From: Marinomonas colpomeniae
GTDB taxonomy: Bacteria > Pseudomonadota > Gammaproteobacteria > Pseudomonadales > Marinomonadaceae
Assembly: GCF_014803385.1 (NCBI RefSeq)
Contig: NZ_JACYFC010000003.1
Span: 496,001-560,000, forward strand
Direction: 5' to 3'
DNA length: 64,000 nucleotides
In this document: piece after piece, positions 30,761 to 40,636 of the stretch
How positions within the stretch are numbered: position 1 is the first letter of the stretch
Layout: each line of letters opens with the position of its first letter
Position numbers and translations under genes: made by a program
The notes under the pieces: model-generated
Database searches by the model: none
What the model was told of the DNA's origin: nothing
The model's input: the letters and a program-made list of their open reading frames with translations, nothing else

Positions 30761-32632
30761 ATGTCTGATGCTGAAACTCAGCCTACATTTGCTTCGTTGG
30801 GCTTAATTGCCCCTGTTCTTAAGGCAGTTGCCGACTTAGGTTATGAACAACCATCTGCTATCCAAGCGCAAAGTATTCCATATTTATTAGAAGGTCGTGA
30901 CCTTCTAGGGCAAGCGCAAACGGGTACTGGTAAGACAGGAGCGTTCGCGCTTCCTTTGTTATCTCGAATTGATATCGCAGATAAAACGACACAACTACTT
31001 GTGCTAGCTCCAACTCGTGAACTTGCTATTCAGGTCGCTGAAGCATTTCAAACGTATGCTCGCCACCTTCCAGATTTTCATGTTCTGCCAATTTACGGCG
31101 GCATGTCATACGACACTCAACTTCGTCAGCTTAAGCGTGGCGTTCAAGTTGTTGTTGGTACACCTGGTCGCGTTATGGACCACATTCGTCGTAAAACATT
31201 AAAGCTAGATGGCCTTAAAGCCCTAGTTCTTGATGAAGCGGATGAAATGTTGCGCATGGGATTCATCGACGATGTCGAGTGGGTTCTGGAGCAAACACCA
31301 CCAACACGTCAAATCGCTTTGTTTTCTGCGACTATGCCTAATGTGATTCGTCAGGTGGCTAACCGCCATTTAACAAATCCAAAAGAAATTAAAATCGTTA
31401 CGAAAACATCAACAGCAACGACAATTACTCAAAAATACTGGCCAGTAAGTGGTTTGCATAAGCTTGACGCTTTGACTCGTATTCTTGAAATGAACGAACA
31501 CGATGGCATGATCATCTTTGTTCGTACAAAAGCTGCAACGGTAGAGCTAGCTGAAAAGTTATGTGCCCGTGGCCATGCTTGTGAAGCGTTGAATGGTGAT
31601 ATTAGCCAGAATTTACGTGAACGTACGGTTGATCGTATCAAGAAAGGTCAAATTGATATCCTTGTTGCAACAGACGTTGTTGCACGTGGTTTGGACGTTG
31701 AGCGTGTTAGTCACGTTGTAAACTACGATATTCCATACGATACAGAGTCTTATGTTCATCGTATTGGTCGTACTGGTCGTGCAGGCCGTTCAGGTACAGC
31801 AATTTTGTTTGTTGCTCCACGTGAACGTCGCATGTTGCAAGCTATTGAGCGTGCAACTCGTCAGCCAATTGAGGCTATGACACTTCCAACTGCTTCAGAT
31901 ATTAACGAACATCGCGTTAATCGCTTTAAGCAAAAAATCACTGATGTGATGGACAACGAAAACCTTGATTTCTTCCTAGAGCTTGCACAGAGCTACCAGA
32001 AAGATAATGAAGTTGATCCAATTAAAATGGCGGCTGCTTTAGCTCATATGGCTCAAGGTAAGAACCCATTGTTGTTGTCTGAAATGGAAGTTCGTCACGA
32101 ACGTAAAGAGCGCAGTGATCGTAACGACCGTAACCCACGAGATCGTGGTGACCGAGGCGATCGTGGTGAGCGTGGCGCACCGCGTGAACGTAAAGTTCGC
32201 CCAGTAACTGCTGATGCTATGCCGTTGAAAGACGATCCAAGTACAGCAATGACTCGTTATGTTGTTCAAGTTGGCTACAGTGCTGGTGTTAAACCAGGTA
32301 ACATCGTTGGTGCAATTGCGAATGAAGCGGAAATTGAAAGCCGTTATATTGGCCATATCGAAATTTATGAAGATTTTGCAACGGTTGATTTACCGACCAA
32401 CCTAGAATCAGGTGTATTGGGTAAATTAAGCAAAACTCGTATTTGTGGGCAGCGTACTGATATCGCTAAACTAGAAAATGCAGACGAATTGAATAAACGT
32501 GCAGCAGCACCTTCAACTCGTAAGCGCCCTTCTGGTGGCGGTGATCGTCGTCCATCAAATGGTGGCGAGCGCAGACGTCCTTCGGGCGAACGTTCAGAGC
32601 GTCGCCCAAGAGCGCCACGTAAAGACAGTTAA
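30761..32632 (+). CDS. deaD: DeaD/CsdA, DEAD-box RNA helicase
   Basis: 623-aa ATP-dependent RNA helicase acting in ribosome assembly and mRNA turnover, typically at low temperature. The Q motif precedes AQTGTGKTGAF (motif I), and the rest follow: APTRELAIQV (Ia), LDEADEML (II), FSATMP (III), then HRIGRTGRAGR (VI) in the second RecA domain (to about 370). The DbpA-type RNA-binding domain lies at about 490-560 (TRYVVQVGYSAGVKPGNIVG). Arg-rich low-complexity stretches (about 445-480 and 585-623) suit RNA binding. Confidence 0.95.
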   Translation: MSDAETQPTFASLGLIAPVLKAVADLGYEQPSAIQAQSIPYLLEGRDLLGQAQTGTGKTGAFALPLLSRIDIADKTTQLLVLAPTRELAIQVAEAFQTYARHLPDFHVLPIYGGMSYDTQLRQLKRGVQVVVGTPGRVMDHIRRKTLKLDGLKALVLDEADEMLRMGFIDDVEWVLEQTPPTRQIALFSATMPNVIRQVANRHLTNPKEIKIVTKTSTATTITQKYWPVSGLHKLDALTRILEMNEHDGMIIFVRTKAATVELAEKLCARGHACEALNGDISQNLRERTVDRIKKGQIDILVATDVVARGLDVERVSHVVNYDIPYDTESYVHRIGRTGRAGRSGTAILFVAPRERRMLQAIERATRQPIEAMTLPTASDINEHRVNRFKQKITDVMDNENLDFFLELAQSYQKDNEVDPIKMAAALAHMAQGKNPLLLSEMEVRHERKERSDRNDRNPRDRGDRGDRGERGAPRERKVRPVTADAMPLKDDPSTAMTRYVVQVGYSAGVKPGNIVGAIANEAEIESRYIGHIEIYEDFATVDLPTNLESGVLGKLSKTRICGQRTDIAKLENADELNKRAAAPSTRKRPSGGGDRRPSNGGERRRPSGERSERRPRAPRKDS

Positions 32633-32656
32633 TCTGCTTTGCTAGTTGCGAATCTT

Positions 32657-32692
32657 AAAAAACCGAATCCTGTTTAAGGGTTCGGTTTTTTT
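32657..32692 (+). terminator. Terminator after deaD
   Basis: AAAAAACCGAA / TTCGGTTTTTTT arms, ending in seven T. Confidence 0.88.
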
Positions 32693-32816
32693 ATGTCTAT
32701 TCGTCTGCCTATGATTCAAGACAAGAGTGTTCGGCTCTGCTACTTAAGATAAGATTCTGTTAATATGCTTTGCTTTGCTCTTTCCATCCTGAATTTAAAA
32801 ATCAAAAAGGCCAATG

Positions 32817-33848
32817 ATGAACGAAATTACTATAATTAAGCCAGATGATTGGCATCTACATTTTCGTGATCAAGACATGTTGCTTGAAACGGTTTCTGCA
32901 ACAGCGCGATGCTTTGCCCGTGCGGTTGTTATGCCTAATTTGGTGCCGCCAGTTACAACAGCTGCGTTAGCCTTAAGCTACAAAGAGCGTATATTAGCGG
33001 CACGTCCAGAGGGCAGCTCTTTTACGCCTATCATGACGATTTACCTAACGGATAAAACCAGCGTACAAGATATTAAAGACGCGAAAGCCGCAGGTGTATT
33101 GGCCGCTAAAATGTACCCTGCTGGAGCAACGACAAATTCAGATTCAGGTGTAAATTCACTTGAATCACTTTACCCAGTATTTGAAGCCTTAGCTGACAAC
33201 GACATGTTGTTGCTAATTCATGGTGAAGTGACGCAAAAACACATTGATATCTTTGATCGCGAGAAAGAATTTATTGATCAGCATATGGTGAAAATTGTCG
33301 ACCGAGTACCAAATCTTAAAATCGTGTTTGAACATATCACAACAAAAGACGCTGCAGACTTTGTCTTGTCTGCCCGTGATGGTGTTGCAGCAACAATTAC
33401 GCCACAGCATTTATTATTAAACCGTAACGACATGTTGGACGGCGGTATGCGCCCCCACAACTATTGCTTACCTGTATTAAAGCGAAGCACGCATCAAGCA
33501 GCCTTACGCGCCGTCGTAAAATCTGGTTCGCCAAAGTTCTTTCTAGGAACAGACTCAGCGCCACACACTAAGGATCGCAAAGAGTCAGATTGCGGGTGTG
33601 CTGGCTGTTACAGTGCATGGTCGGCATTAGAGCTGTACACGCAAGTATTTGATGAACTAGATGCGTTAGATAAGCTAGAAGGCTTCACGAGTTTTCATGG
33701 GGCAGACTTTTACGGATTGCCGCGTAATACAGAAAGCGTCACCTTGATACGTAAATCTTGGGAAGTGCCAGGAAATATTACTTTACCGAATGGTGAGCTT
33801 ATCGTGCCGTTTTTTGCAGGTAAAGAAGTCGCTTGGAAATTAAAATAA
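32817..33848 (+). CDS. pyrC: PyrC, dihydroorotase (type II)
   Basis: Third step of pyrimidine synthesis, cyclising carbamoyl aspartate to dihydroorotate. 343 aa from the second of two adjacent ATGs; AAGG lies 6 bases before it. The zinc site is visible as HLHFRD at residues 13-18 and as the carboxylated lysine in AAKMYPAGATTNS, with LIHGEV, FEHITT and the catalytic Asp in FLGTDSAPHT. It is the short, E. coli-like monofunctional class. Confidence 0.96.
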   Translation: MNEITIIKPDDWHLHFRDQDMLLETVSATARCFARAVVMPNLVPPVTTAALALSYKERILAARPEGSSFTPIMTIYLTDKTSVQDIKDAKAAGVLAAKMYPAGATTNSDSGVNSLESLYPVFEALADNDMLLLIHGEVTQKHIDIFDREKEFIDQHMVKIVDRVPNLKIVFEHITTKDAADFVLSARDGVAATITPQHLLLNRNDMLDGGMRPHNYCLPVLKRSTHQAALRAVVKSGSPKFFLGTDSAPHTKDRKESDCGCAGCYSAWSALELYTQVFDELDALDKLEGFTSFHGADFYGLPRNTESVTLIRKSWEVPGNITLPNGELIVPFFAGKEVAWKLK

Positions 33849-33921
33849 GCGTCTACTTAAAATACTAACAGCATGAATTCTGACGTTTTAAAAGATGTGT
33901 TGTTAGTAGAGGCGTAAATAT

Positions 33922-33956
33922 AAAAAGCCGAATTCAGCAATGGGTTCGGTTTTTTT
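33922..33956. terminator. Terminator downstream of pyrC
   Basis: AAAAAGCCGAA and TTCGGTTTTTTT around a 12-base loop. The A tract on the left could also serve transcripts of the tRNA gene coming from the right. Confidence 0.8.
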
Positions 33957-34031
33957 GTAGCAAAATAAGTAATAGGAAAAGTAAGGTAAGAAAAAATAAA
34001 CTAGAAATAAAAAGGAGGGCAGTAATTTAAA

Positions 34032-34116
34032 TGGTGCGGATGGAGAGACTCGAACTCTCACGCCGTGAAGCACTGGAACCTAAATCCAGCGTGTCTACCA
34101 ATTCCACCACATCCGC
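34032..34116 (-). tRNA. tRNA-Leu (anticodon UAG)
   Basis: Read on the minus strand, an 85-nt tRNA folds with acceptor arm GCGGATG/CATCCGC, a D arm containing AATTGGTAGAC, anticodon stem CTGGA/TCCAG with loop TTTAGGT (anticodon TAG), a long class II variable arm and T arm GAGAGTTCGAGTCTCTC. It ends with an encoded CCA. No sign of integration at its 3' end was seen. Confidence 0.97.
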
Positions 34117-34310
34117 ATGTCGTGTTGACGAGGCCGAATATTACCGATATTTACAGTCTATGCAAGACTTTTCTTCTGCACCTTTGGATTTAGTTTATTC
34201 CTAATGAATAGCAAATAGATTGCTAATTTTATAAGAGTAATCAGGGACATATAAAATGAAAAGTGGTCTAATAATATCTTCAAAAACGGTTATCTAAGCA
34301 GAGTAGAATT

Positions 34311-35042
34311 ATGGAAAGCCATTCGATCTCTTTAATGTTTAACACCCTTGACCTAGCCACGCTGTTTGTTTTTTTTGCGTCTTGGTGGGGTTACTCTTTA
34401 TTCGCGCAATATAACTCTAAGCGTCGAGCATGTTTAGTCAGCGTGCTTCATCAATTTAGGTTGGCGTGGATGTCTCGGTTGTTACGACGAGATAATCGAA
34501 TTGCCGATGCTTCAGTGATGGCGAATTTAGAACGAAGCAGCTTATTTTTTGCATCCAGCAGTTTATTGATAATCGCTGGCTTGTTTACCGCATTTAACTA
34601 CTCAGAAAAAGCTTTGGGTATTTTGTCTGATTTTTACTTCCTAGCACCAATGAGTCCACAAGAGTGGGAGCTTAAAATTATCGTGTTGGTGGTTATTTTT
34701 GCCTATGCTTTTTTCACTTTTACCTGGTCTGTTCGACAATATAATTTTTGCTCCGTATTAGTAGGAAGCGCACCTTTAGCGACAGAACGAGGCATAGAAG
34801 ACAGCGAGCGAGAATTGTACGCCAATCATATGGCGCAAATTTGTAGCTTAGCAGCGAACCAATTTAACTATGGATTAAGGTCATATTATTTCGGCATGGC
34901 ATTCTGCGGTTGGTTTCTTGGACCTTACTTTTGTATGGCAGCAAGTATCATGGTAGTTGCCGTACTTTACCGTCGTGAATTCCGTTCTAAAACATTTAAA
35001 ACATTGAGCCGTGGACTCGTGATGAAATCCCATGCTTCCTAA
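34311..35042 (+). CDS. DUF599 family membrane protein
   Basis: 243-aa protein with four likely membrane segments (about 10-28, 75-95, 122-143, 195-225) and the DUF599-like WWGYSLFAQ start and NQFNYGLRSYYFGMAFCGWF segment. The function of the family is unknown. It overlaps the following methyltransferase gene by 11 bases, so the two are probably expressed together. Confidence 0.8.
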   Translation: MESHSISLMFNTLDLATLFVFFASWWGYSLFAQYNSKRRACLVSVLHQFRLAWMSRLLRRDNRIADASVMANLERSSLFFASSSLLIIAGLFTAFNYSEKALGILSDFYFLAPMSPQEWELKIIVLVVIFAYAFFTFTWSVRQYNFCSVLVGSAPLATERGIEDSERELYANHMAQICSLAANQFNYGLRSYYFGMAFCGWFLGPYFCMAASIMVVAVLYRREFRSKTFKTLSRGLVMKSHAS

Positions 35043-35745
35043 TTTCCCTAAACCATTACCAGAAGATGATAGGCCGGTTAATCGTACCGTTAAGGTAGAT
35101 GATCGGCTTTATCAGTACCTAGTCGATGTTTCCGTTCGAGAAACTGATCTATTAAAAGAATTAAGACGCGAAACCGCGCAATACCACATGGCGAGAATGC
35201 AACTCTCTCCAGAAGTAGGGCAGTTTTTATCGTTATTAATAAAGTTACAAGCCCCAAAGAAGATTCTTGAAATTGGTGTGTTTACGGGCTACAGCACCTT
35301 ATCGATGGCCATGGCAATGTCAAATAATGCCAGCTTGGTTGCGATTGAAAAAAAGCAAATGTGGTTAGACATCGCGACACGTTATTTAGAACAAGCTGGA
35401 GTCAAAGACAGAGTCGAAACCTATTGTGATAAAGCTTTGCCTGTCATGCAGACATTATTAGCATCCATTAATAACCATGAATCAGACCCTTTTGATTTCA
35501 TTTTTATTGATGCAGATAAGAAAAATCTACTGGAATACTATCACTTGAGTAAGTCGTTGCTTAGATCTGGCGGTTGTATGGTGATCGACAACACACTTTG
35601 GTGGGGTAACGTGGCTGATGAAGCATTTACGGACAAAGACACCTGTATCGTCCGTGAGTTGAATAGTACAGTACATCAAGACAACAACGTGGAGTTATCA
35701 CTGCTTCCTATTGGTGACGGATTAACCCTGATTAGAAAAAAATAA
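35032..35745 (+). CDS. Class I SAM-dependent O-methyltransferase (CCoAMT/YrrM-like)
   Basis: 237-aa methyltransferase. The SAM-binding motif I is LEIGVFTGYSTLSMAMAM (about 81-98), and the acidic residue that contacts SAM lies in LVAIEKK. The metal/catalytic stretch is FDFIFIDADKKNLLEYYH, with VIDNTLWWGNVAD after it, as in caffeoyl-CoA O-methyltransferase-type enzymes that need a divalent metal. The substrate is unknown. Confidence 0.88.
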   Translation: MLPNFPKPLPEDDRPVNRTVKVDDRLYQYLVDVSVRETDLLKELRRETAQYHMARMQLSPEVGQFLSLLIKLQAPKKILEIGVFTGYSTLSMAMAMSNNASLVAIEKKQMWLDIATRYLEQAGVKDRVETYCDKALPVMQTLLASINNHESDPFDFIFIDADKKNLLEYYHLSKSLLRSGGCMVIDNTLWWGNVADEAFTDKDTCIVRELNSTVHQDNNVELSLLPIGDGLTLIRKK

Positions 35746-35891
35746 ATTCCCCCTTCCTTTGTTTATTCGATCGCTCGTCCAATAATGTTGATATTTCTCA
35801 GCGAAATAATTGCTTACTTCTAGGCTCTTTCTCGCTTTATTTTTGTCGATTCCAAGCTTTGTTTTAAAAAACCACAAAAATATTGTGTCTT

Positions 35892-35924
35892 AGCCTCTTG
35901 AAATTACGCCAAGAGGCTTTATTT
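35892..35924 (+). promoter_or_regulatory. Possible sigma-32 promoter and hairpin before htpG
   Basis: CTTGAA (35897-35902), 14 bases, then CTTTATTT fits a weak heat-shock promoter. The same bases form a perfect AGCCTCTT/AAGAGGCT inverted repeat that could instead terminate the upstream gene pair. Confidence 0.4.
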
Positions 35925-35998
35925 ACAGTGCACTAGTCAAAAGAAATACACCTTTGAATTTTGTTCAAAGGTTCATTCAAATAGGAGCACGCTACAAC

Positions 35999-37927
35999 AT
36001 GGCAACTGATACTCAAAAAGAAACGTTAGGATTCCAAACGGAAGTTAAACAACTACTTCATTTGATGATCCATTCTTTGTACTCAAACAAAGAAATCTTT
36101 CTAAGAGAGCTTATTTCTAATGCATCGGATGCAGTAGACAAGCTTCGCTTTGAGTCTGTCGCTAACGCAGACCTTCTCGCTGGAGACCCAGACTTACGTG
36201 TCCGCATTGAATTTGATAAAGAATCAAATACAGTGATCATTGATGACAATGGCGTAGGTATGTCTCGTGAAGAAGCAATCACCAACTTAGGTACGATTGC
36301 GAAATCAGGAACATCTTCATTTTTAGAAAAATTGAGCGGCGACCAGAAAAAAGACAGCCAATTGATTGGTCAATTTGGTGTAGGCTTTTACTCCGCTTTC
36401 ATCGTTGCGGATAAAGTAACGGTTGAAACTCGTCGTGCAGGCGCTACTGAAGCAGAAGGCGTACGTTGGGTATCTGACGGCTCTGGTGAATTCACAATTG
36501 AAAACATCGACAAAGCGACTCGCGGAACACGCATTACATTACACCTTAAAACAGACGAAAAAGATTTTGCCGATAATTTCCGTCTTCGTTCTTTGGTGAC
36601 AAAATACTCTGACCATATTTCTATTCCTGTTGAAATGGAAAAACCGGTTTATCCAGAAATGGACGAAGAAGGTAACCCTAAACCTGTTGATGAAGCAGCA
36701 GTTGCAGAATTCGAAGCAGTAAACTCAGCGAAAGCACTTTGGACACGTCCTCGTAACGACGTGACAGAAGAAGAATATCAAGAGTTTTACAAGCACATTT
36801 CCCATGATTATCAAGAACCTTTGAAGTGGTCTCACAACAAAGTAGAAGGTAAATTGGAATACAGCAGCTTGCTGTATATTCCTGCAAAAGCACCTTACGA
36901 TCTTTGGAATCGTGACATGCAGCGCGGCCTTAAATTATACGTACAGCGCGTATTCATTATGGATGAAGCTGAAGCATTCCTTCCTCCATACATGCGCTTT
37001 GTTAAAGGTGTGGTTGATTCAAACGATTTGTCTTTGAATGTATCTCGTGAAATCTTGCAAAACGACCACGCGGTAGACTCTATGCGTTCTGCATTGACGA
37101 AACGTGTTTTGGACATGCTAAGCAAAATGTCGAAAAACGAACCAGAAAATTACCAAAAATTCTGGGATGAGTTCGGTAATGTCATCAAAGAAGGTCCAGC
37201 AGATGACATGGGCAATAAAGATAAAATTGCCGCTTTGCTACGTTTCAGTACCACAGATACAGATGCTCCTGAGCAAACAGTGTCGCTTGCTAACTACATC
37301 GAGCGTATGAGCGAAGGTCAAGACAAGATCTACTACATCTATGCGGAAAGCCATAACACGGCGAAAAACAGCCCGCATCTAGAGATTCTTCGTAAGAAAG
37401 GCTTTGAAGTCTTGCTACTAAGCGATCGTATTGACGAATGGATGATGTCTTCTTTACAAGAATTTGAAGGCAAATCTTTCCAAGACGTAACCAAAGGCAA
37501 GCTTGACCTAACAGATCAAGACAACGAAGAAGAGAAAAAAGAGAAAGAAGAAAAAGCAGAGCAAATCAAGCCGCTTCTTGATCGCATGAAAACAGTATTG
37601 GCTGAAAAAGTTGCAAACGTAAACTCAACCAATCGTTTAACTAATTCACCAGCGTGTTTGGTGGTTGGCGAGAACGACATGGGCTTACAGATGCGTCGTT
37701 TATTGGAGCAAGCTGGTCAACAGCTTCCTGATTCTAAGCCGTCTCTTGAAGTGAACCCTGATCATCCGATTGTTGCTAAAATGAATGAAGAATCTGATGA
37801 AGAACGTTTCGCTGACATGGCTTGGTTGTTGTTTGAACAAGCGACCTTGTCTGAAGGCGGTCAACTTGAAGATCCTGCGACGTTCGTTAGCCGCATGAAC
37901 AAGTTGATTGTTCAGCTAAGCCAATAA
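35999..37927 (+). CDS. htpG: HtpG, Hsp90-family chaperone
   Basis: Bacterial Hsp90, 642 aa. The GHKL ATPase domain (1-220) has [22 protein letters not shown] and [15 protein letters not shown]. The middle domain (about 230-510) contains [13 protein letters not shown] and [11 protein letters not shown], and the C-terminal dimerisation domain follows. The ATG at 35999 has AGGAG 11 bases upstream; an in-frame start 15 codons earlier is not needed. Confidence 0.97.
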   Translation: MATDTQKETLGFQTEVKQLLHLMIHSLYSNKEIFLRELISNASDAVDKLRFESVANADLLAGDPDLRVRIEFDKESNTVIIDDNGVGMSREEAITNLGTIAKSGTSSFLEKLSGDQKKDSQLIGQFGVGFYSAFIVADKVTVETRRAGATEAEGVRWVSDGSGEFTIENIDKATRGTRITLHLKTDEKDFADNFRLRSLVTKYSDHISIPVEMEKPVYPEMDEEGNPKPVDEAAVAEFEAVNSAKALWTRPRNDVTEEEYQEFYKHISHDYQEPLKWSHNKVEGKLEYSSLLYIPAKAPYDLWNRDMQRGLKLYVQRVFIMDEAEAFLPPYMRFVKGVVDSNDLSLNVSREILQNDHAVDSMRSALTKRVLDMLSKMSKNEPENYQKFWDEFGNVIKEGPADDMGNKDKIAALLRFSTTDTDAPEQTVSLANYIERMSEGQDKIYYIYAESHNTAKNSPHLEILRKKGFEVLLLSDRIDEWMMSSLQEFEGKSFQDVTKGKLDLTDQDNEEEKKEKEEKAEQIKPLLDRMKTVLAEKVANVNSTNRLTNSPACLVVGENDMGLQMRRLLEQAGQQLPDSKPSLEVNPDHPIVAKMNEESDEERFADMAWLLFEQATLSEGGQLEDPATFVSRMNKLIVQLSQ

Positions 37928-37975
37928 GATACTTATAAGGCATTCACTAAATAGTTAGTTTTTCCTTATAAAATC

Positions 37976-38027
37976 AAAGCCCATATTTTTCACGTTAATT
38001 TAGCGTGACGAATATGGGCTTTTTTTA
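37976..38027 (+). terminator. Terminator after htpG
   Basis: Long interrupted hairpin: AAAGCCCATAT / ATATGGGCTTT outer stem, CACG / CGTG inner stem, then seven T. Confidence 0.88.
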
Positions 38028-38158
38028 TGGCATCGATAAACAGGCAAACAAAAAAGCAAACAGACAGACAAATTGAAGAATTTGATTCCTTAAATAAAAT
38101 TGTTTAGTTTAATTGAGTGCTATGGACAGCACTTTTATAAACCTCAAGGGAGTGAGCT

Positions 38159-39088
38159 ATGTATTTTAAAAGGAAGTTTTTAAACAGCGGACGTCTGAAC
38201 ATAAGCAAAAAGAAAGGTGAAAACGGCAAAGAAAGTTGTTGGGAGAAAAAACACTGGAAAAAATATGTCGCCTTATGTCTTTGTTTATTTCCCATGCTTA
38301 TACAAGCCAAGCCAGATGTTCAGCTAGCCAATACATTCATAGAAGGCATTCAGGTAGAAGACTATTTAGTGAGTGAAAAGTACGATGGAATTCGTGCCAT
38401 ATGGACGGGTGAGGCACTGGTTACTCGTCAAGGAAATCCTATTAATGCGCCAAGCTGGTTTACTGAAAAACTCCCTCAAATTTGGTTGGATGGTGAGCTA
38501 TGGTCAAAACGTAATGACTTTTCCTTCATCATGTCGACCGTAAGAAAAAATGATCCCATTGATAAAAAGTGGCAAAAAATTCATTACATGATCTTTGATG
38601 CGCCCGATGCAGAAAAAATCATGACATTTGAAGCAAGGTATCAACGGTATACCAGTATCGTAAACTCCCTCGAATTACCTCATGTTATTCCTATCAAACA
38701 ATTCACAGTCAAAAACAACCAAGAATTGAATCAAGTACTAGAGGATTACGTTAAAGAAGGTGCAGAGGGTCTTATATTGCATCGTAAGCTAGCGCGCTTT
38801 GTGAATGGTCGCACAGACAACTTACTCAAGCTAAAGCCTTATATGGACGCAGAAGCGACAGTGGTAGAAGTGTTAAATAGCACAGGAAAATACGCTGACA
38901 TGATGGGGTCTATTTTGGTTGAAATGCCATCTGGTCTTCGTTTCAAAATAGGCAGTGGTTTTTCTGACGAAGAACGACGTTCTCCGCCAGAAAAAGGCGA
39001 TCTGGTAACCTATAAATATCATGGCTTTACGAAGCGTGGTGTACCGAGGTTTGCCAGTTTTATACGGTATCGCAATATAAGCTACTAG
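38159..39088 (+). CDS. Exported ATP-dependent DNA ligase (LigE type)
   Basis: 309-aa minimal ATP-dependent DNA ligase. The nucleotidyl-lysine motif is SEKYDGIRAIW (motif I, lysine about residue 74), followed by LDGELW (III), YMIFDAP, EGLILHR (IV) and LLKLKPYMDAEA (V-VI). The C-terminal OB-like domain ends RGVPRFASFIR. A hydrophobic segment at about 36-50 after a basic 35-residue n-region looks like a signal peptide (cleavage near QAKP), as described for LigE enzymes thought to act on extracellular DNA. GGGAG precedes the ATG. Confidence 0.9.
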   Translation: MYFKRKFLNSGRLNISKKKGENGKESCWEKKHWKKYVALCLCLFPMLIQAKPDVQLANTFIEGIQVEDYLVSEKYDGIRAIWTGEALVTRQGNPINAPSWFTEKLPQIWLDGELWSKRNDFSFIMSTVRKNDPIDKKWQKIHYMIFDAPDAEKIMTFEARYQRYTSIVNSLELPHVIPIKQFTVKNNQELNQVLEDYVKEGAEGLILHRKLARFVNGRTDNLLKLKPYMDAEATVVEVLNSTGKYADMMGSILVEMPSGLRFKIGSGFSDEERRSPPEKGDLVTYKYHGFTKRGVPRFASFIRYRNISY

Positions 39089-39167
39089 CTATGATCTTCT
39101 GTAAGCATAGACTGTTTGCAAGTTCTAATTACCTACAATAAATAGGAGGTTAATTGGAGCTTTAACC

Positions 39168-39482
39168 CTACAGAGTAGGGCAAAAGAGGCGATGCAGAGT
39201 TTGGATTAATTCTTTTACTCTGTTATCGCCTAGGCTGTAGTAAATAGTCTGAGACTCACGTCGAGTAGTGACTAAGCCATCTTTTCTTAATATCGCAAGA
39301 TGCTGAGAAAGAGCCGATTGGCTTAAAGGGAGCTTTTCGTTCAATGCAGTAACGCAAAGCTCTTCTTCAATTAAATGACATAAAATCATCAGTCTATTTT
39401 GATTACTGAGTGCTTTTAAAAAAACCGCCGCTTCCGTCGACTGCTTCAACATATCTTCCATGGTAAGTGTTTCGCTTGTCAT
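39168..39482 (-). CDS. ArsR-family repressor, probable persulfide sensor (BigR/SqrR/YgaV-like)
   Basis: 104-aa winged-helix regulator from the ATG at 39482, which has GAGAG 6-10 bases upstream; a longer frame adds 13 residues. The DNA-reading helix is in LPLSQSALSQHLAILRKDGL, with the wing at TRRESQTIYYSL. C35 (in LMILCHL) and C101 (in RLFCPTL) are 66 residues apart, the same separation as the redox cysteine pair of BigR and SqrR, which sense sulfane sulfur. The typical metal ligands of ArsR/SmtB are not evident. No sulfur gene adjoins it. Confidence 0.85.
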   Translation of the reverse strand: MTSETLTMEDMLKQSTEAAVFLKALSNQNRLMILCHLIEEELCVTALNEKLPLSQSALSQHLAILRKDGLVTTRRESQTIYYSLGDNRVKELIQTLHRLFCPTL

Positions 39483-39638
39483 TGTTACTCTCGTTTGTGT
39501 TGCGTTGAATTGTGTAAACAATCCACATTGTCTGTGGATAAATCTGGGGGTAGACCTAAATAATAGTGGTTCTTATCATATAGGGCGGCCGCTCCATTCT
39601 TTTGTGCAAAATTTGAACAGTTGTATTGATAGTAATAT

Positions 39639-40454
39639 TTATTTATTTAGATCAAAACTAGTCCAAATTGGTGCGTGATCAGAGGGCTTCTCAAGAGCGC
39701 GTAAATCGTAATCTACATCGGCGTCTTTTAAGTAAGGCGTTAGACTCGTTGATGATAATATAACATCGATTCTTAAGCCGCGTTTAGGCGTATCGTCAAA
39801 ACCTTTTGAGCGATAATCAAACCAACTGAAACGATCATTCTTTGTCGGGTTCAGTGAACGATAAGTATCAGTGAAGCCCCAATTCATCAGTGTACTAAGC
39901 CATTCTCTTTCTTCTGGCAAGAAACTGCATTTCCCCGTTTTTAACCAGCGTTTTGCATTAGGCTCGCCTATACCTATGTCCAAATCACTTGGTGAGATAT
40001 TAATATCACCCATTACAATAATTTTTTCATCTGCTGAATGAGACGCAAGATAATCCATTAAATCCGCGTAAAACTTACGCTTTGCAGGAAACTTGGTTTC
40101 ATGATCACGGCTTTCACCTTGAGGGAAATAACCGTTCAGCACTTTAATAGGACCTTGAGGCGTATCAAAAGTGGCAATAATCATACGACGTTGAGCATCT
40201 TCATCATCGCCTGGAAAGCCGTATTCTACTTTTGTCGCTTCTTGCTTACTAAAGATAGCCACACCGTAGTGAGACTTTTGACCATAATAATAAGCGTGAT
40301 AGCCAACAGATTCAGGGATCTCATGAGGAAACGCATCATCATGTACTTTAATTTCTTGTAGGCCAATAACATCTGGCGAGTGTTGTTCTACTAAGGCTTC
40401 TATTTGGTGTGGTCGAGCGCGTAAACCATTAATGTTAAAAGAGACAAACTTCAT
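39639..40454 (-). CDS. xthA: Exonuclease III (XthA)
   Basis: AP endonuclease and 3'-5' exonuclease of base-excision repair, 271 aa. From the ATG at 40454 it starts [17 protein letters not shown]. The catalytic set is visible in [11 protein letters not shown] (metal Glu), [11 protein letters not shown], the [11 protein letters not shown] segment and the C-terminal PSDHAPIW (Asp-His pair). An upstream in-frame start adds 11 residues and is less likely. Confidence 0.94.
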   Translation of the reverse strand: MKFVSFNINGLRARPHQIEALVEQHSPDVIGLQEIKVHDDAFPHEIPESVGYHAYYYGQKSHYGVAIFSKQEATKVEYGFPGDDEDAQRRMIIATFDTPQGPIKVLNGYFPQGESRDHETKFPAKRKFYADLMDYLASHSADEKIIVMGDINISPSDLDIGIGEPNAKRWLKTGKCSFLPEEREWLSTLMNWGFTDTYRSLNPTKNDRFSWFDYRSKGFDDTPKRGLRIDVILSSTSLTPYLKDADVDYDLRALEKPSDHAPIWTSFDLNK

Positions 40455-40636
40455 GATAATCATTCCACGTTTAATTTCCTTAATCATACCTAGATGTTAC
40501 ACACTCATAAAGTGCTTAAACCGTTAGAATTGGTTAGTTTTTTTGATCATGCTAATAAAGTGATTCTTTTTAACATTTTCAAAAACCCCTGTTACACTCA
40601 AGGGATGATTTTAATGAACAAACATTGGAGAGCTTA

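Noticed and set aside
34032..34116. tRNA-Leu as an integration site of a genomic island
   Set aside because: No integrase and no repeat of the tRNA 3' end were seen nearby; flanking genes look like core genome.
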